From NCBI GenBank assembly GCA_028713125.1, contig JAQTOU010000010.1, positions 1 to 63,374 on the forward strand: a DNA stretch of 63,374 nucleotides. The letters are read 5' to 3'. The notes under the pieces are model-generated. The model was not told the origin of the DNA. It worked only from the letters and a program-made list of their open reading frames with translations, and did not search any database. The position numbers and the translations under genes were made by a program. Each line of letters begins with the position of its first letter. Position 1 is the first letter of the stretch. Source of the DNA: Elusimicrobiales bacterium. Its GTDB lineage: Bacteria; Elusimicrobiota; Elusimicrobia; Elusimicrobiales; UBA9959. Below are positions 16,678 to 24,840 of the stretch, piece by piece.

Positions 16678-19600
16678 ATGCCGTTAAAAACCGTGAAAAG
16701 CTTATTGCGCGCGCTTCCGCTCTTCCTTTTTATCGCGGGCCTTGCCCCGGCGGCCGAGGCCGCGGTTTCAAAAACCTCTAAAAGAATAATACGCCAGGCC
16801 GCCCCTCCCCTGAACGTGGTCCCCAACTTCACCGCGACGGCGCTTTCCACCACCAGCATACAATGGGGCTGGTCCACCGGCAGCTTCACCGGCTCCGGCA
16901 TCACCGGCTTCCACCTTTATTCCTCGAGCACCCCCACCGTCATCGATTTCTCCCTGGCTTCGGGCACGAGCTATTATATCGACGCCGGCCTCGGGGCGAA
17001 TAAACAGTTCACCCGCTGGATAACCTCCTACGACGGTACCGGCCAGGGCAGCGACTCGGACCATATCGCTAAATATACTTACGCCACCCCGCCCTTTACC
17101 CTTACCCTGAGCACGCTCACCGCGGAAAGCGTCTATGTCACCTGGCATTTCAGCTCCGCCACGGCTTACGCGGTGCTGTGTTCCACCAACGGCGGGACCG
17201 ACTGGGTGCGCAACCGCGACGTCTTCGTTCCGTGGCAGACCATAGACCTGCTGAGCAATAAGAGCTACCTGATCAGGCTGGGCGGCGTGAACGGCGACAA
17301 TGAGCTCACCCCGGGCCTTTACAGCGTGACGAAGACCACGGTAACGCCCCCCCTGGACCTGACCATGACCGGGGTGGCCGTGTCCTCCTACACCATCGAA
17401 TGGAACTGGTCCACGGGCACGCTTTTCGCCACGGGGATAACGGGCTACAATATCTATCACTCCACCACCACCGGGGACGCTTCTATCCCTCCTGATAATT
17501 ATGAAGGCGCCCCTGTTTCCCCCCTACTGGGCGCGGGCGCAACTTACTGGATCGAAAGCTTTGTGGACGGCGGCAGCACCACGACCGTCGCGGCGAATTC
17601 ACTGCATACGCGCTGGATCAAAGCGGTCGGCAGCTACCTCGTTGACGGGAGCTCGCTGGTAAGCCTCGGGAAGACCAACTTTCAAAGATACACCTACGCC
17701 ATAGCCCCGGCCACCACCACCGTGATCTGGCTGGACCCCAGCCCCTACTGGACCGCGCATGTCGGCGAAAACTACGCCAGCCTTATCTGGGCGCCCCGCG
17801 TGTCCGTTTCCGAAGCCAGCAAATACATAGTCGATTATTCCACCGTCGCCGGATTCGCGGTGGCGGTCTCTTCGAAGATGACTACCGGCAATCCTTTCAC
17901 GGTAGACGGCCTGGCCGACAATACGAAGTACGACCTGCGGCTCGGGGCCTTCAACGGGGATAATCTCCAGACCCCGGACAACGCGGCGAACCCGTTCGCT
18001 TACAGCCAGGCCTACAAAGTGATGACCCGCCCCGTCCCGCCCGCCGGCTTCGCCTGCAACGCCTTTACGGATACGGCCCTGAAATGCACCTGGTCCACCT
18101 CGACCTATGTAAACGCCAACTATATCACCGGCTATTCCGTGGGCGACCTGCATCACCGCACTAACAACGGCGTGGACGAGATCTACTGGGACCCGCTCGA
18201 CCTGCTGCCCGGGGTAGCCAGCCACGAATACAGCCTGGATTACCTTCTGACCAACAGCACCCACACCCTCTCCGTCTGGGTCTCGCAGACGGACCCCGCC
18301 TGGGTGGCCGGCAACCCGCATTACGACGCTTTTCCGCAGGAGCTAGAATTCTGGTACGCCAACTTCGGAAGCTACCGCCTGGATAAGGACGGCTATACCT
18401 ACGCCACGCCGCCCAACGACGTCTCTTTCTACTCCATCCGGTCGAGCACGATCGGGCTGACCTGGAACGAGCCGATAATCCCGGCTACCAAGTACCGCGT
18501 GGAGCGCTCCACCACGCTGGGCGAGAGCGGCCCCTGGGTCTTTCTTTCCAGCGTTACCGGCAATACCTACGAGGACACCGGCCTCACCCCGTACACCACC
18601 TATTCCTACCGCATCGGCGCGATAAACCTGCTTGGCTTCCAGACCATCGGCATGTCCACCGCTACCGACGGGAACAGGAGGGATTACAGCTTTGTAAGCA
18701 GCACCCTCACGAAGCATATCTCCCCCACGATGGTCGGGACCGCGACCAGCACGAACACCATAAACTGGTCCTGGACGAACACCGTGCCGGGCGTGCTGTC
18801 CTATAACCTCTACACTTCCTCCGACGGCGTGGTCGTCGCCGGGCTCGGCGCGGGAGCGACCTTCTACGTAGAGGTCAACCTGTCCAGCGCGAACGCCAGG
18901 TACACCCGGCGGGTGCGCTCCTACACTTCTTTCGGCGAAGGCGACTATTCCCAGGCCGCTATTTCCACCCTGGCCAACCCGCCGGCCGCGCCGGTCCTCA
19001 CAAGTTCAGGGGTCCATACCATGGCCCTGGAATGGCTGGACAGCGACGGCAGCACCCGCTACAGCCTGGACCGCTCAACGGACAAAAATTCCTGGACGCC
19101 GGTGAAAGCGTGGAGCGACGTCTTTATTTCCACCTGGCTCAGGGATACAGGCCTGCGCTTCGCCACCACCTATTATTACGCAGTCGGCGGCTACAACCAG
19201 GACGGCATCCTGTCGATCTCAAGTTCCATTTCCTCCGCGAACATGACCCTGCCGCTGCCGGCCGCCTACACCGCGGTCTTCGCCACGGCCGCGGCCAGCC
19301 AGAACATTACCGCGCCTCTCACCGGAGTGGGCCTGGTCTCGGTAGCGGTTCCCGCCGGCGCGCCCGACGGCTACTTCTTCATAAGCACCAACGCCTTCAC
19401 TTCCCCTGTCGATGTCACGAAGGCCGATTTGGACGCGGCGACGGCCAAGTTGACCAGCGTTTCCCTGCTCACTGGCTCCATAGTGGAGCTGCACCTGTAC
19501 GATATTTACGGGTCCTCCGTGTCGTCCAATTTGCCGTCCGCGGCCAGGATAAACATGATCTATACGGACGCGAACAACGACGATATAGTCGACGGGACTT

Positions 19601-20061
19601 CCGCCCAGGCCGTTTCGCTCAGGATCTTCAGCCTCGACACTTCAGCGCTGGTCTGGAACCAGATCGCGAATTCGATGCTGAACAATCCCGCTAACACTGT
19701 ATACGCCGATATCCCGCATTTCTCTTTCTACGCGCTGGGCAGCATCACCTCGGCCGCCGGAACTATCTCCGACGTTTTCGCCTATCCGAATCCCTACAAG
19801 CCCGGCAGCAGCGGGTCCTTCGGCCAGTCCGTATACGGCGATGGCGTAGTCTTTGAATCGCTGCCCGCCAGGTCCAGCGTAAAGATCTACAATCTGGCCG
19901 GCGGCCTGGTCAGAGAATTGAACGACGATGACGGAGACGGGCGCTGCCTGTGGAACGCCAGGAACACCGACGGCGCGCGCGCCGCGTCCGGAACCTATCT
20001 TTACCTGGTGACCAGCCCCGCCGGCACTAAAAAAAGCGGCAGGATAGCGATCATTAAATGA
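16678..20061 (+). CDS. secreted fibronectin type III multidomain protein with C-terminal sorting-type domain
   Basis: An 1127-residue exported protein. A signal peptide (about 1-26) is followed by roughly eight FN3-like modules, each with W-W-S-T-G or TYATPP-type boundaries and Ser/Thr/Tyr-rich strands (about 40-870), and a less repetitive region (about 870-1030). The last 90 residues form a FlgD/type-IX sorting-like Ig domain: FAYPNPYKPG, VKIYNLAGGLVREL, ASGTYLYLV and a final Lys-rich strand. Such C-termini direct passage through and attachment at the outer membrane in Bacteroidota. The gene overlaps the PorV-like gene by 4 nt, which supports that idea. Probably a surface adhesin or structural protein. 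Confidence 0.85.
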   Translation: MPLKTVKSLLRALPLFLFIAGLAPAAEAAVSKTSKRIIRQAAPPLNVVPNFTATALSTTSIQWGWSTGSFTGSGITGFHLYSSSTPTVIDFSLASGTSYYIDAGLGANKQFTRWITSYDGTGQGSDSDHIAKYTYATPPFTLTLSTLTAESVYVTWHFSSATAYAVLCSTNGGTDWVRNRDVFVPWQTIDLLSNKSYLIRLGGVNGDNELTPGLYSVTKTTVTPPLDLTMTGVAVSSYTIEWNWSTGTLFATGITGYNIYHSTTTGDASIPPDNYEGAPVSPLLGAGATYWIESFVDGGSTTTVAANSLHTRWIKAVGSYLVDGSSLVSLGKTNFQRYTYAIAPATTTVIWLDPSPYWTAHVGENYASLIWAPRVSVSEASKYIVDYSTVAGFAVAVSSKMTTGNPFTVDGLADNTKYDLRLGAFNGDNLQTPDNAANPFAYSQAYKVMTRPVPPAGFACNAFTDTALKCTWSTSTYVNANYITGYSVGDLHHRTNNGVDEIYWDPLDLLPGVASHEYSLDYLLTNSTHTLSVWVSQTDPAWVAGNPHYDAFPQELEFWYANFGSYRLDKDGYTYATPPNDVSFYSIRSSTIGLTWNEPIIPATKYRVERSTTLGESGPWVFLSSVTGNTYEDTGLTPYTTYSYRIGAINLLGFQTIGMSTATDGNRRDYSFVSSTLTKHISPTMVGTATSTNTINWSWTNTVPGVLSYNLYTSSDGVVVAGLGAGATFYVEVNLSSANARYTRRVRSYTSFGEGDYSQAAISTLANPPAAPVLTSSGVHTMALEWLDSDGSTRYSLDRSTDKNSWTPVKAWSDVFISTWLRDTGLRFATTYYYAVGGYNQDGILSISSSISSANMTLPLPAAYTAVFATAAASQNITAPLTGVGLVSVAVPAGAPDGYFFISTNAFTSPVDVTKADLDAATAKLTSVSLLTGSIVELHLYDIYGSSVSSNLPSAARINMIYTDANNDDIVDGTSAQAVSLRIFSLDTSALVWNQIANSMLNNPANTVYADIPHFSFYALGSITSAAGTISDVFAYPNPYKPGSSGSFGQSVYGDGVVFESLPARSSVKIYNLAGGLVRELNDDDGDGRCLWNARNTDGARAASGTYLYLVTSPAGTKKSGRIAIIK

Positions 20062-21038
20062 CCCGGCTTTTAACGAGGAACGGACCTATGCTGAAAATAT
20101 GCGTTCTTGCACTCTTCGCCTTCACCGCGACCGCGGCCGACTGCGCGGCCGCCGGCAGCGAGGGAACCTCGGGGGGACAGTTCCTGAGAATAGGCGTAGG
20201 CGCCAGGGCTTCCGCCCTGGGCGAGGCCGCCTCCACCAGCTCCGGCGCCCAGTCGATATTCTATAACCCGGCGGGCCTGGCCGGAGTCATGGATACGGAG
20301 CTCTATTTTTCCCAGGTACAGTGGATCATGGACGCCAGCTATTCCAATTTGGCGCTCGCGAAAAGGGCCTGGGGCGGCGTCTTCGGCCTTGGGATAAACT
20401 ATCTTTCCAACCCGGCCACCGACAAATACGACAAGTTCGGGACCAAGCTCTCGGAAACTTATTCCGCCTCGGACATGGCCGTCACGCTGGGCTACAGCGG
20501 AAGGCTGGCGCTCAGAACTAATTTCGGAGCTAACCTGAAATACATCTCAAGCAAGCTGGAGGATGAAGCCGCCTCCGCGGTGACCATGGACGCCGGGGTC
20601 AAATACGCGGCCATCCCCGGGAAGCTGGTTTTCGGTTTCGCCCTGCAGAACGTCGGCGGCACGCTTACCTACATAAACGACAGCGACCCGCTGCCCCTGA
20701 ACGTCAAGCTCGGCGGCCAGTACGCCATCAGCCTGGACAAGAACAGCGCCACGAAGAAAGACCTTACCGTCTTTACCGACGTGAATTCGATGAAAGACTC
20801 CGGCCCCTACGCTAACATAGGCGTGGACCTCACCAGCGTCTACGACAAAGACACCAACTTTTCAATGCGGGTCGGCTATCGGACCAAGGCCGGGCCAAAA
20901 TCCGCAGGCGTGGCCGGCGGGATCGGCGTCGATATGAAAAAATATATCATCGATTACGCCTACGCCCCCATGGGCGACCTGGGCAATACCCACAGATTTT
21001 CCGTCACCGTTAAATTCGGCGCAAAAAAAGCGGAGTAG
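20058..21038 (+). CDS. PorV/PorQ-family outer-membrane beta-barrel protein
   Basis: A 326-residue protein with a signal peptide (about 1-31 from the 20058 start) and the family's opening block, GGQFLRIGVGARASALGEA followed by SIFYNPAGLAG. It ends in a barrel-like strand, RFSVTVKFGAKKAE. PorV carries sorting-domain cargo in type IX secretion. Here it overlaps the gene of such a cargo by ATGA, so a dedicated pairing is likely. An alternative start at ATG 20088 (MLKICVLALFAF) gives a cleaner signal peptide. A second PorV-like gene lies at 52556. Confidence 0.85.
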   Translation: MTRLLTRNGPMLKICVLALFAFTATAADCAAAGSEGTSGGQFLRIGVGARASALGEAASTSSGAQSIFYNPAGLAGVMDTELYFSQVQWIMDASYSNLALAKRAWGGVFGLGINYLSNPATDKYDKFGTKLSETYSASDMAVTLGYSGRLALRTNFGANLKYISSKLEDEAASAVTMDAGVKYAAIPGKLVFGFALQNVGGTLTYINDSDPLPLNVKLGGQYAISLDKNSATKKDLTVFTDVNSMKDSGPYANIGVDLTSVYDKDTNFSMRVGYRTKAGPKSAGVAGGIGVDMKKYIIDYAYAPMGDLGNTHRFSVTVKFGAKKAE

Positions 21039-21093
21039 CCGGCGCCGGCCGGATTTCATCCGGAAGCCGGACTAAGTTTCGGGGAGAACAGAG

Positions 21094-21867
21094 ATGTATA
21101 AAATCCTGGCGGTCGAGGACAATCCCGCCATTCTGTCTTTCTACAGGGAATTTTTCGCCGATACGGGCTTCGAGGTCCAGACCGCGGAAGACGCCCTGTC
21201 GGCGATAACCCTGCACCAGCAGTTCAAGTCCGACCTGATCATCCTCGACCTGAATATCCCGGCCGGCGGCGGCATGCTCGTTTTCGAGACCCTGAGGGTC
21301 CGCCTCTGCGACCCGGTGCCCATCATCTTTTCCACAGGCCAGCCCGAGCATCTCCCGAATCTTAAGAACCTTCACAACGTTTCCTTCATAGGGAAGCCCG
21401 CGGACCCACCGCTGCTTCTTGCCGAAGTAAGAAGGCTTCTCGGCAAGACCGCCGGCCCGGCAATGAACCCCGCTCCGCCGCCGCCCCCGGCCCGGCTGAA
21501 ACCGGCCAATCTCAAACTGCTCGTAGTTGACGACGACATGACCATCCTGGAGCTGTACAAAGAAATACTTACGAAAGCCGGGTTCGAGATAGAGACCGCG
21601 GAAGACGCGATAGGGGCGGTCACCAAGTTCCAGGAATTCAAGCCGGCCCTTGTCATACTCGACGTGGACATGCCGGCCGGCGGCGGCAAGAAAGTTTTCG
21701 AGCGCCTGCGCATGCAGCTCATGTCCCCCGCCCCTATAATCTTCTCCACCGCCTCCCCGGAGGCCGTGGCCAGCCTGGAAAGGAACCTTAACGTCGTCGT
21801 ACTGAAGAAGCCGCTCACCCCGGACCTCCTTGTCGACACCGTTAAAAAACTTCTAAAGCTCGCTTAG
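21094..21867 (+). CDS. tandem receiver-domain protein (REC-REC) without output domain
   Basis: Two CheY-like domains (about residues 1-120 and 146-257) are joined by a Pro-rich linker. Domain 1 has ED8-9, the phospho-acceptor Asp52 in LIILDLNIPAGGG, the ST switch and a GKP lysine. Domain 2 repeats this with DDD, VILDVDMPAGGG, FSTAS and KKP. The two halves are clearly related, so they arose by duplication. No DNA-binding or enzymatic domain is present, so it would act through protein partners or a phosphorelay. Ribosome site GGGGAGA. No histidine kinase is nearby. Confidence 0.9.
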   Translation: MYKILAVEDNPAILSFYREFFADTGFEVQTAEDALSAITLHQQFKSDLIILDLNIPAGGGMLVFETLRVRLCDPVPIIFSTGQPEHLPNLKNLHNVSFIGKPADPPLLLAEVRRLLGKTAGPAMNPAPPPPPARLKPANLKLLVVDDDMTILELYKEILTKAGFEIETAEDAIGAVTKFQEFKPALVILDVDMPAGGGKKVFERLRMQLMSPAPIIFSTASPEAVASLERNLNVVVLKKPLTPDLLVDTVKKLLKLA

Positions 21868-21897
21868 CGCATGATCTTAAGCCTCAGGAGGCAAACT

Positions 21898-22161
21898 ATG
21901 GACAGAACATCGTGGGAAAGTTTATTCAAGAAGCGGTTCCTCCTCGTCCCCCCGGACGAAGAGTCGAAGCCCGGAGAGGCTACCTACGCGCTCAGGGATA
22001 AGCAGTTCGTGGTCATCATCAGGGCGGCTTCCGCCCCCGGCGCGCTCAGGGCCGAATCGGTGACGGTCACCGAAGAGTGCCTGGTAGTCAACCGCGGCCA
22101 GGGCCGCAGCGCCTACGTAGCCTGGGACAAAATAGAAGCGATCTCCACCGTAGACACCTAG
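21898..22161 (+). CDS. small cytoplasmic protein of unknown function
   Basis: No family recognised. The 87-residue product starts at ATG 21898 because AGGAGG (21885-21890) is ideally placed; an in-frame ATG at 21871 would bury that site. It begins MDRTSWESLF and has beta-rich stretches (KQFVVIIRAA, ESVTVTEECLVV) recalling small PilZ-like or SH3-like barrels, but no RxxxR motif is seen. It follows the double-receiver gene by 30 nt and precedes a terminator, so the two are probably co-transcribed and may work together. Confidence 0.6.
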   Translation: MDRTSWESLFKKRFLLVPPDEESKPGEATYALRDKQFVVIIRAASAPGALRAESVTVTEECLVVNRGQGRSAYVAWDKIEAISTVDT

Positions 22162-22187
22162 TACAGGGAAGTTAACTCAAAAAAAAA

Positions 22188-22226
22188 GGACAGGCTGCTT
22201 TTCCCGAAAGCAGCCTGTCCCTTTTT
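22188..22226 (+). terminator. rho-independent terminator
   Basis: A perfect 14-bp stem, GGACAGGCTGCTTT / AAAGCAGCCTGTCC (22188-22201 with 22207-22220), is followed by CTTTTT. It ends the receiver-protein transcript. Confidence 0.92.
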
Positions 22227-22233
22227 CCCCATT

Positions 22234-22381
22234 TGTTATAATATAGAGGCAACTTAAGGTAAATATCGTCAGTTTCCTTCCTGAAGCTTTCTACCTTTCT
22301 AATTTAAATTGCGAAAAACGCTCCGCTGCAGCGAGAACAGCGAAGACCTGGACCGTTTTCAGCCGCCGTCTATATACTTCT
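22234..22381 (+). promoter_or_regulatory. promoter and leader region of the ABC-F gene
   Basis: An extended -10, TGTTATAAT (22234-22242), would give a leader of about 130 nt. A second -10-like TATATA (22371-22376) lies 5 nt before ATG and there is no Shine-Dalgarno sequence, so a leaderless mRNA is also possible. The leader contains CGCTCCGCTGCAGCG-type inverted repeats. Regulation by attenuation is possible but not shown. Confidence 0.5.
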
Positions 22382-23929
22382 ATGGCCATACTAATAAGCA
22401 GTCAGAACCTTTCAAAACGCTTCGGGGCCAGGCCTCTTTTCGAGGGCCTTTCTTTCGGCCTTTTCGACGGCGAGCGCGCCGGCCTGATAGGCCCGAACGG
22501 GACAGGGAAAAGCACTTTGCTTAAAATACTCGCGGGACTGGAAACCCAGGATGAAGGGAACCTCGCGCCGCGCCGCGGCCTCCGCGTCGGCTATTTGCCC
22601 CAGCAGGATACTTTCGAAGCCGCGCCTGAAGGTTTTACGGTGCGGGCCAAGCTGGCCGAAGCCCTTGCCGGGCTGAATTTGGAAGATTATGAAATAGACT
22701 TGCGCATAGAGGACTACCTGGAAAAAGCCGGTTTTACCGACTTTGAGCAGCCGGTCTCGAAGCTCTCCGGCGGCTGGCGCAAAAGGCTGGCTATTTTGTC
22801 CCAGGTGGTCCGCGAGCCCGACCTGCTTCTGCTCGACGAGCCGACCAATCACCTTGACCTGGAAGGCGTGCTCTGGCTTGAGAATTTCATGTCCGACCTC
22901 AGGTTCGCTTTCCTCGTAGTCACGCATGACCGGCGCTTCCTTGAGCGGGTCTGCAACCGCATCATAGAGCTGGACAAGCGCTACCCGCAGGGGCATTTCA
23001 GCAGCGCCGGAAATTACAGCAAATTCCTGGAGAACCGCGAATCTTTCTTCGACGCCCAGTCCTCCCGCGAAGACTCGGTGCGAAATATAGTCCGCACCGA
23101 AATAGAATGGCTGCGCCGCGGCGCGCGCGGCCGGGCCACAAAGCAGAAAGCCCACATAGACCGGGCCGGCGGCCTGATAAACGAACTCGCTGAACTGGAG
23201 TTCAGGAACTCGCAGAACCGCTCGGCGACCATAAATTTTTCCGCAAGCGGCCGGCAGACAAAAAAGCTGGTGCACGGAGTAAGCGTTTCTATGAGCCGCG
23301 GCGGGCGCAAACTTTTCAGCTCGCTCGACTTCATGCTCCGCCCCGGAGACAAGCTCGGCCTGCTGGGCTCCAACGGCAGCGGAAAAAGCACCCTGCTCAA
23401 GCTCATGACAGGAGAGCTCGCCCCGGATTCAGGCACGATCAAACTTGCCGAGGACCTGAAGATCGCGGTCTTCGACCAGCACCGCGATCAGCTGGACCTG
23501 AACGTCACCCTGCGCAAAGCTCTCTGCCCCGCCGGCGAGAACGTTCTCTACCAGGGGAATTTCATCCACGTGAACAAATGGGCCCACCGCTTCCTGTTCC
23601 GCGCCGAGCAGCTCGACTTCCCCATGAGCAGGCTTTCCGGCGGCGAGCAGTCACGCGTCCTTATCGCGCAGCTGATGCTGAAACCGGCCGACCTGCTCCT
23701 GCTGGACGAGCCCACCAATGACCTGGACATCCAGTCTCTGGAAGTTCTCGAGAACAGCATCAAAGAATTCCCCGGCGCCCTGGTCCTGGTAACCCACGAC
23801 CGTTACCTCCTGGACCGCGTCAGCGGCGCCCTGCTCGCCCTCGAAGCCGGCGACCACGGCTTCTTCGGCGACCTGGACCAATGGGAACTCTGGAAAACCT
23901 CCCGCAAAGAAAAACAAAAAACGCGCTAA
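22382..23929 (+). CDS. ABC-F family ATPase (Uup-like)
   Basis: A soluble 515-residue protein with two ABC cassettes and no membrane domain. Cassette 1: GPNGTGKST, LSGGWRKRL, LLLDEPTNHLDL. Cassette 2: GSNGSGKST, LSGGEQSRV, LLLDEPTNDLDI. A linker at about 225-290 joins them. ABC-F proteins act on the ribosome, for example at stalled or empty E sites. LEGVLWLE after the first Walker B and the short interdomain linker resemble Uup, but the long C-terminal coiled coil of Uup is missing here, so the subgroup is uncertain. Confidence 0.87.
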   Translation: MAILISSQNLSKRFGARPLFEGLSFGLFDGERAGLIGPNGTGKSTLLKILAGLETQDEGNLAPRRGLRVGYLPQQDTFEAAPEGFTVRAKLAEALAGLNLEDYEIDLRIEDYLEKAGFTDFEQPVSKLSGGWRKRLAILSQVVREPDLLLLDEPTNHLDLEGVLWLENFMSDLRFAFLVVTHDRRFLERVCNRIIELDKRYPQGHFSSAGNYSKFLENRESFFDAQSSREDSVRNIVRTEIEWLRRGARGRATKQKAHIDRAGGLINELAELEFRNSQNRSATINFSASGRQTKKLVHGVSVSMSRGGRKLFSSLDFMLRPGDKLGLLGSNGSGKSTLLKLMTGELAPDSGTIKLAEDLKIAVFDQHRDQLDLNVTLRKALCPAGENVLYQGNFIHVNKWAHRFLFRAEQLDFPMSRLSGGEQSRVLIAQLMLKPADLLLLDEPTNDLDIQSLEVLENSIKEFPGALVLVTHDRYLLDRVSGALLALEAGDHGFFGDLDQWELWKTSRKEKQKTR

Positions 23930-24006
23930 TAAACCCTTTTCCCGTCCCGGCCTTTTGTTTTTCTATAATAATAAAAAGCCGGGGGTATTCCGAGGAATAG
24001 GCATCT

Positions 24007-24429
24007 ATGGCCGCTTTTCAAAAAATAATTATCGCCGTTTCCCTGTTCTTCTTCGCCTTCTTAGGCTACGTGGTCCCGCTCACGGAGAGGGGACGGGCCG
24101 CTACATGCGAGGTGGTGGACGAATATTACCGCCGCTATAACTCCGGAGAGTTCGACTATATCCGCGGCTCCATGCTTACCGCGGGCGCCAGTGAATACTC
24201 CTCAGGAGAGACCATTAGGACCGCATACGAGAAGCTGGGTAAATATCAAGGCGGGACCCGGAGAAGCTTCAAACTGCTGGACCTTAAAGGAAACCGCTTC
24301 TATTACCGCTTCGACGCCTCATATGAAAAAGGTCCCGCGACCGACTCTTTCGTGCTGGTGAAAGACCAAACCGGCTTCAAAATCGAGAATCTGCCGAATT
24401 CCTATTTCCCCTGCCTCGGCAAGAAATAA
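24007..24429 (+). CDS. small exported or membrane-anchored protein of unknown function
   Basis: No family recognised. A 140-residue product with one N-terminal hydrophobic segment (about residues 5-25) and then a soluble domain rich in Tyr, Gly and Lys. The extracytoplasmic part has the look of small DUF4019/NTF2-like folds (CEVVDEYYRRYNSGEF, then alternating strands) and two Cys (36 and 136) that could pair. A TATAATA box lies near 23962-23972, followed by a GAGG ribosome site. It is a single-gene unit between the ABC-F gene and the tRNA. Confidence 0.6.
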   Translation: MAAFQKIIIAVSLFFFAFLGYVVPLTERGRAATCEVVDEYYRRYNSGEFDYIRGSMLTAGASEYSSGETIRTAYEKLGKYQGGTRRSFKLLDLKGNRFYYRFDASYEKGPATDSFVLVKDQTGFKIENLPNSYFPCLGKK

Positions 24430-24573
24430 ACGAGAGCACAAAGAAAGAACCTATCCGCATGGGATAGAAGTAAAAGCCTCCCTAATCAAATTCTTCTATT
24501 GTCTCGAGCGGGCGACACGCGAGCGTCAGCGAGCTCTCCCCTATAAGGAAGGATTCCCATCACCCGCATAAAG
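24430..24573. other. gene-free spacer with a tRNA-like fragment
   Basis: No ORF is convincing here. GAGCGGGCGAC (24504-24514) and GATTCCCATCACCCGC (24552-24567) resemble the ends of the adjacent tRNA-Gly, the second matching its 3' part at 15 of 16 bases but on the opposite strand. The two could pair as an acceptor stem around a 62-nt segment too short for a normal tRNA. It may be a degraded tRNA copy. Confidence 0.35.
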
Positions 24574-24600
24574 GAAAAGGCCATCCTGAAAGGATGGCCT
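24574..24600 (-). terminator. terminator of the tRNA-Gly transcript
   Basis: Stem AGGCCATCC / GGATGGCCT (24578-24586 with 24592-24600) with a 5-nt loop; on the minus strand it is followed by TTTTCCTTT. It lies 13 nt beyond the tRNA 3' end. Confidence 0.8.
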
Positions 24601-24613
24601 AATACATTAAATC

Positions 24614-24687
24614 TGGAGCGGGCGATGGGAATCGAACCCACATCTCAACCTTGGCAAGGTCGCGTACTACCACTGTACGACGCCCGC
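24614..24687 (-). tRNA. tRNA-Gly (anticodon GCC)
   Basis: A complete cloverleaf on the minus strand. Acceptor GCGGGCG pairs with CGCCCGC, the D arm is GTAC/GTAC around AGTGGTA, the anticodon arm is CGACC-TTGCCAA-GGTTG with GCC, the T arm contains GGTTCGATTCC, and a genomically encoded CCA ends at 24614. Total 74 nt. Confidence 0.97.
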
Positions 24688-24840
24688 ATTTGCCGGAACA
24701 AGCCTTAAACTTCAAGGCACCCATATATTTTACCAAAAAATCCGCGGAACTGAAAATTTTTTTGCTATTTTCCGGCCAGGTGAAACTTTCGGCCCTTTCC
24801 CGCATCTCATTAGTGCGGCAAAGATATGGAGGCGGAAAAA

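Noticed and set aside
22309-22524. Leader peptide ORF before the ABC-F gene
   Set aside because: It starts at TTG without a ribosome site and runs well into the ABC-F gene; no attenuator pair is clear.
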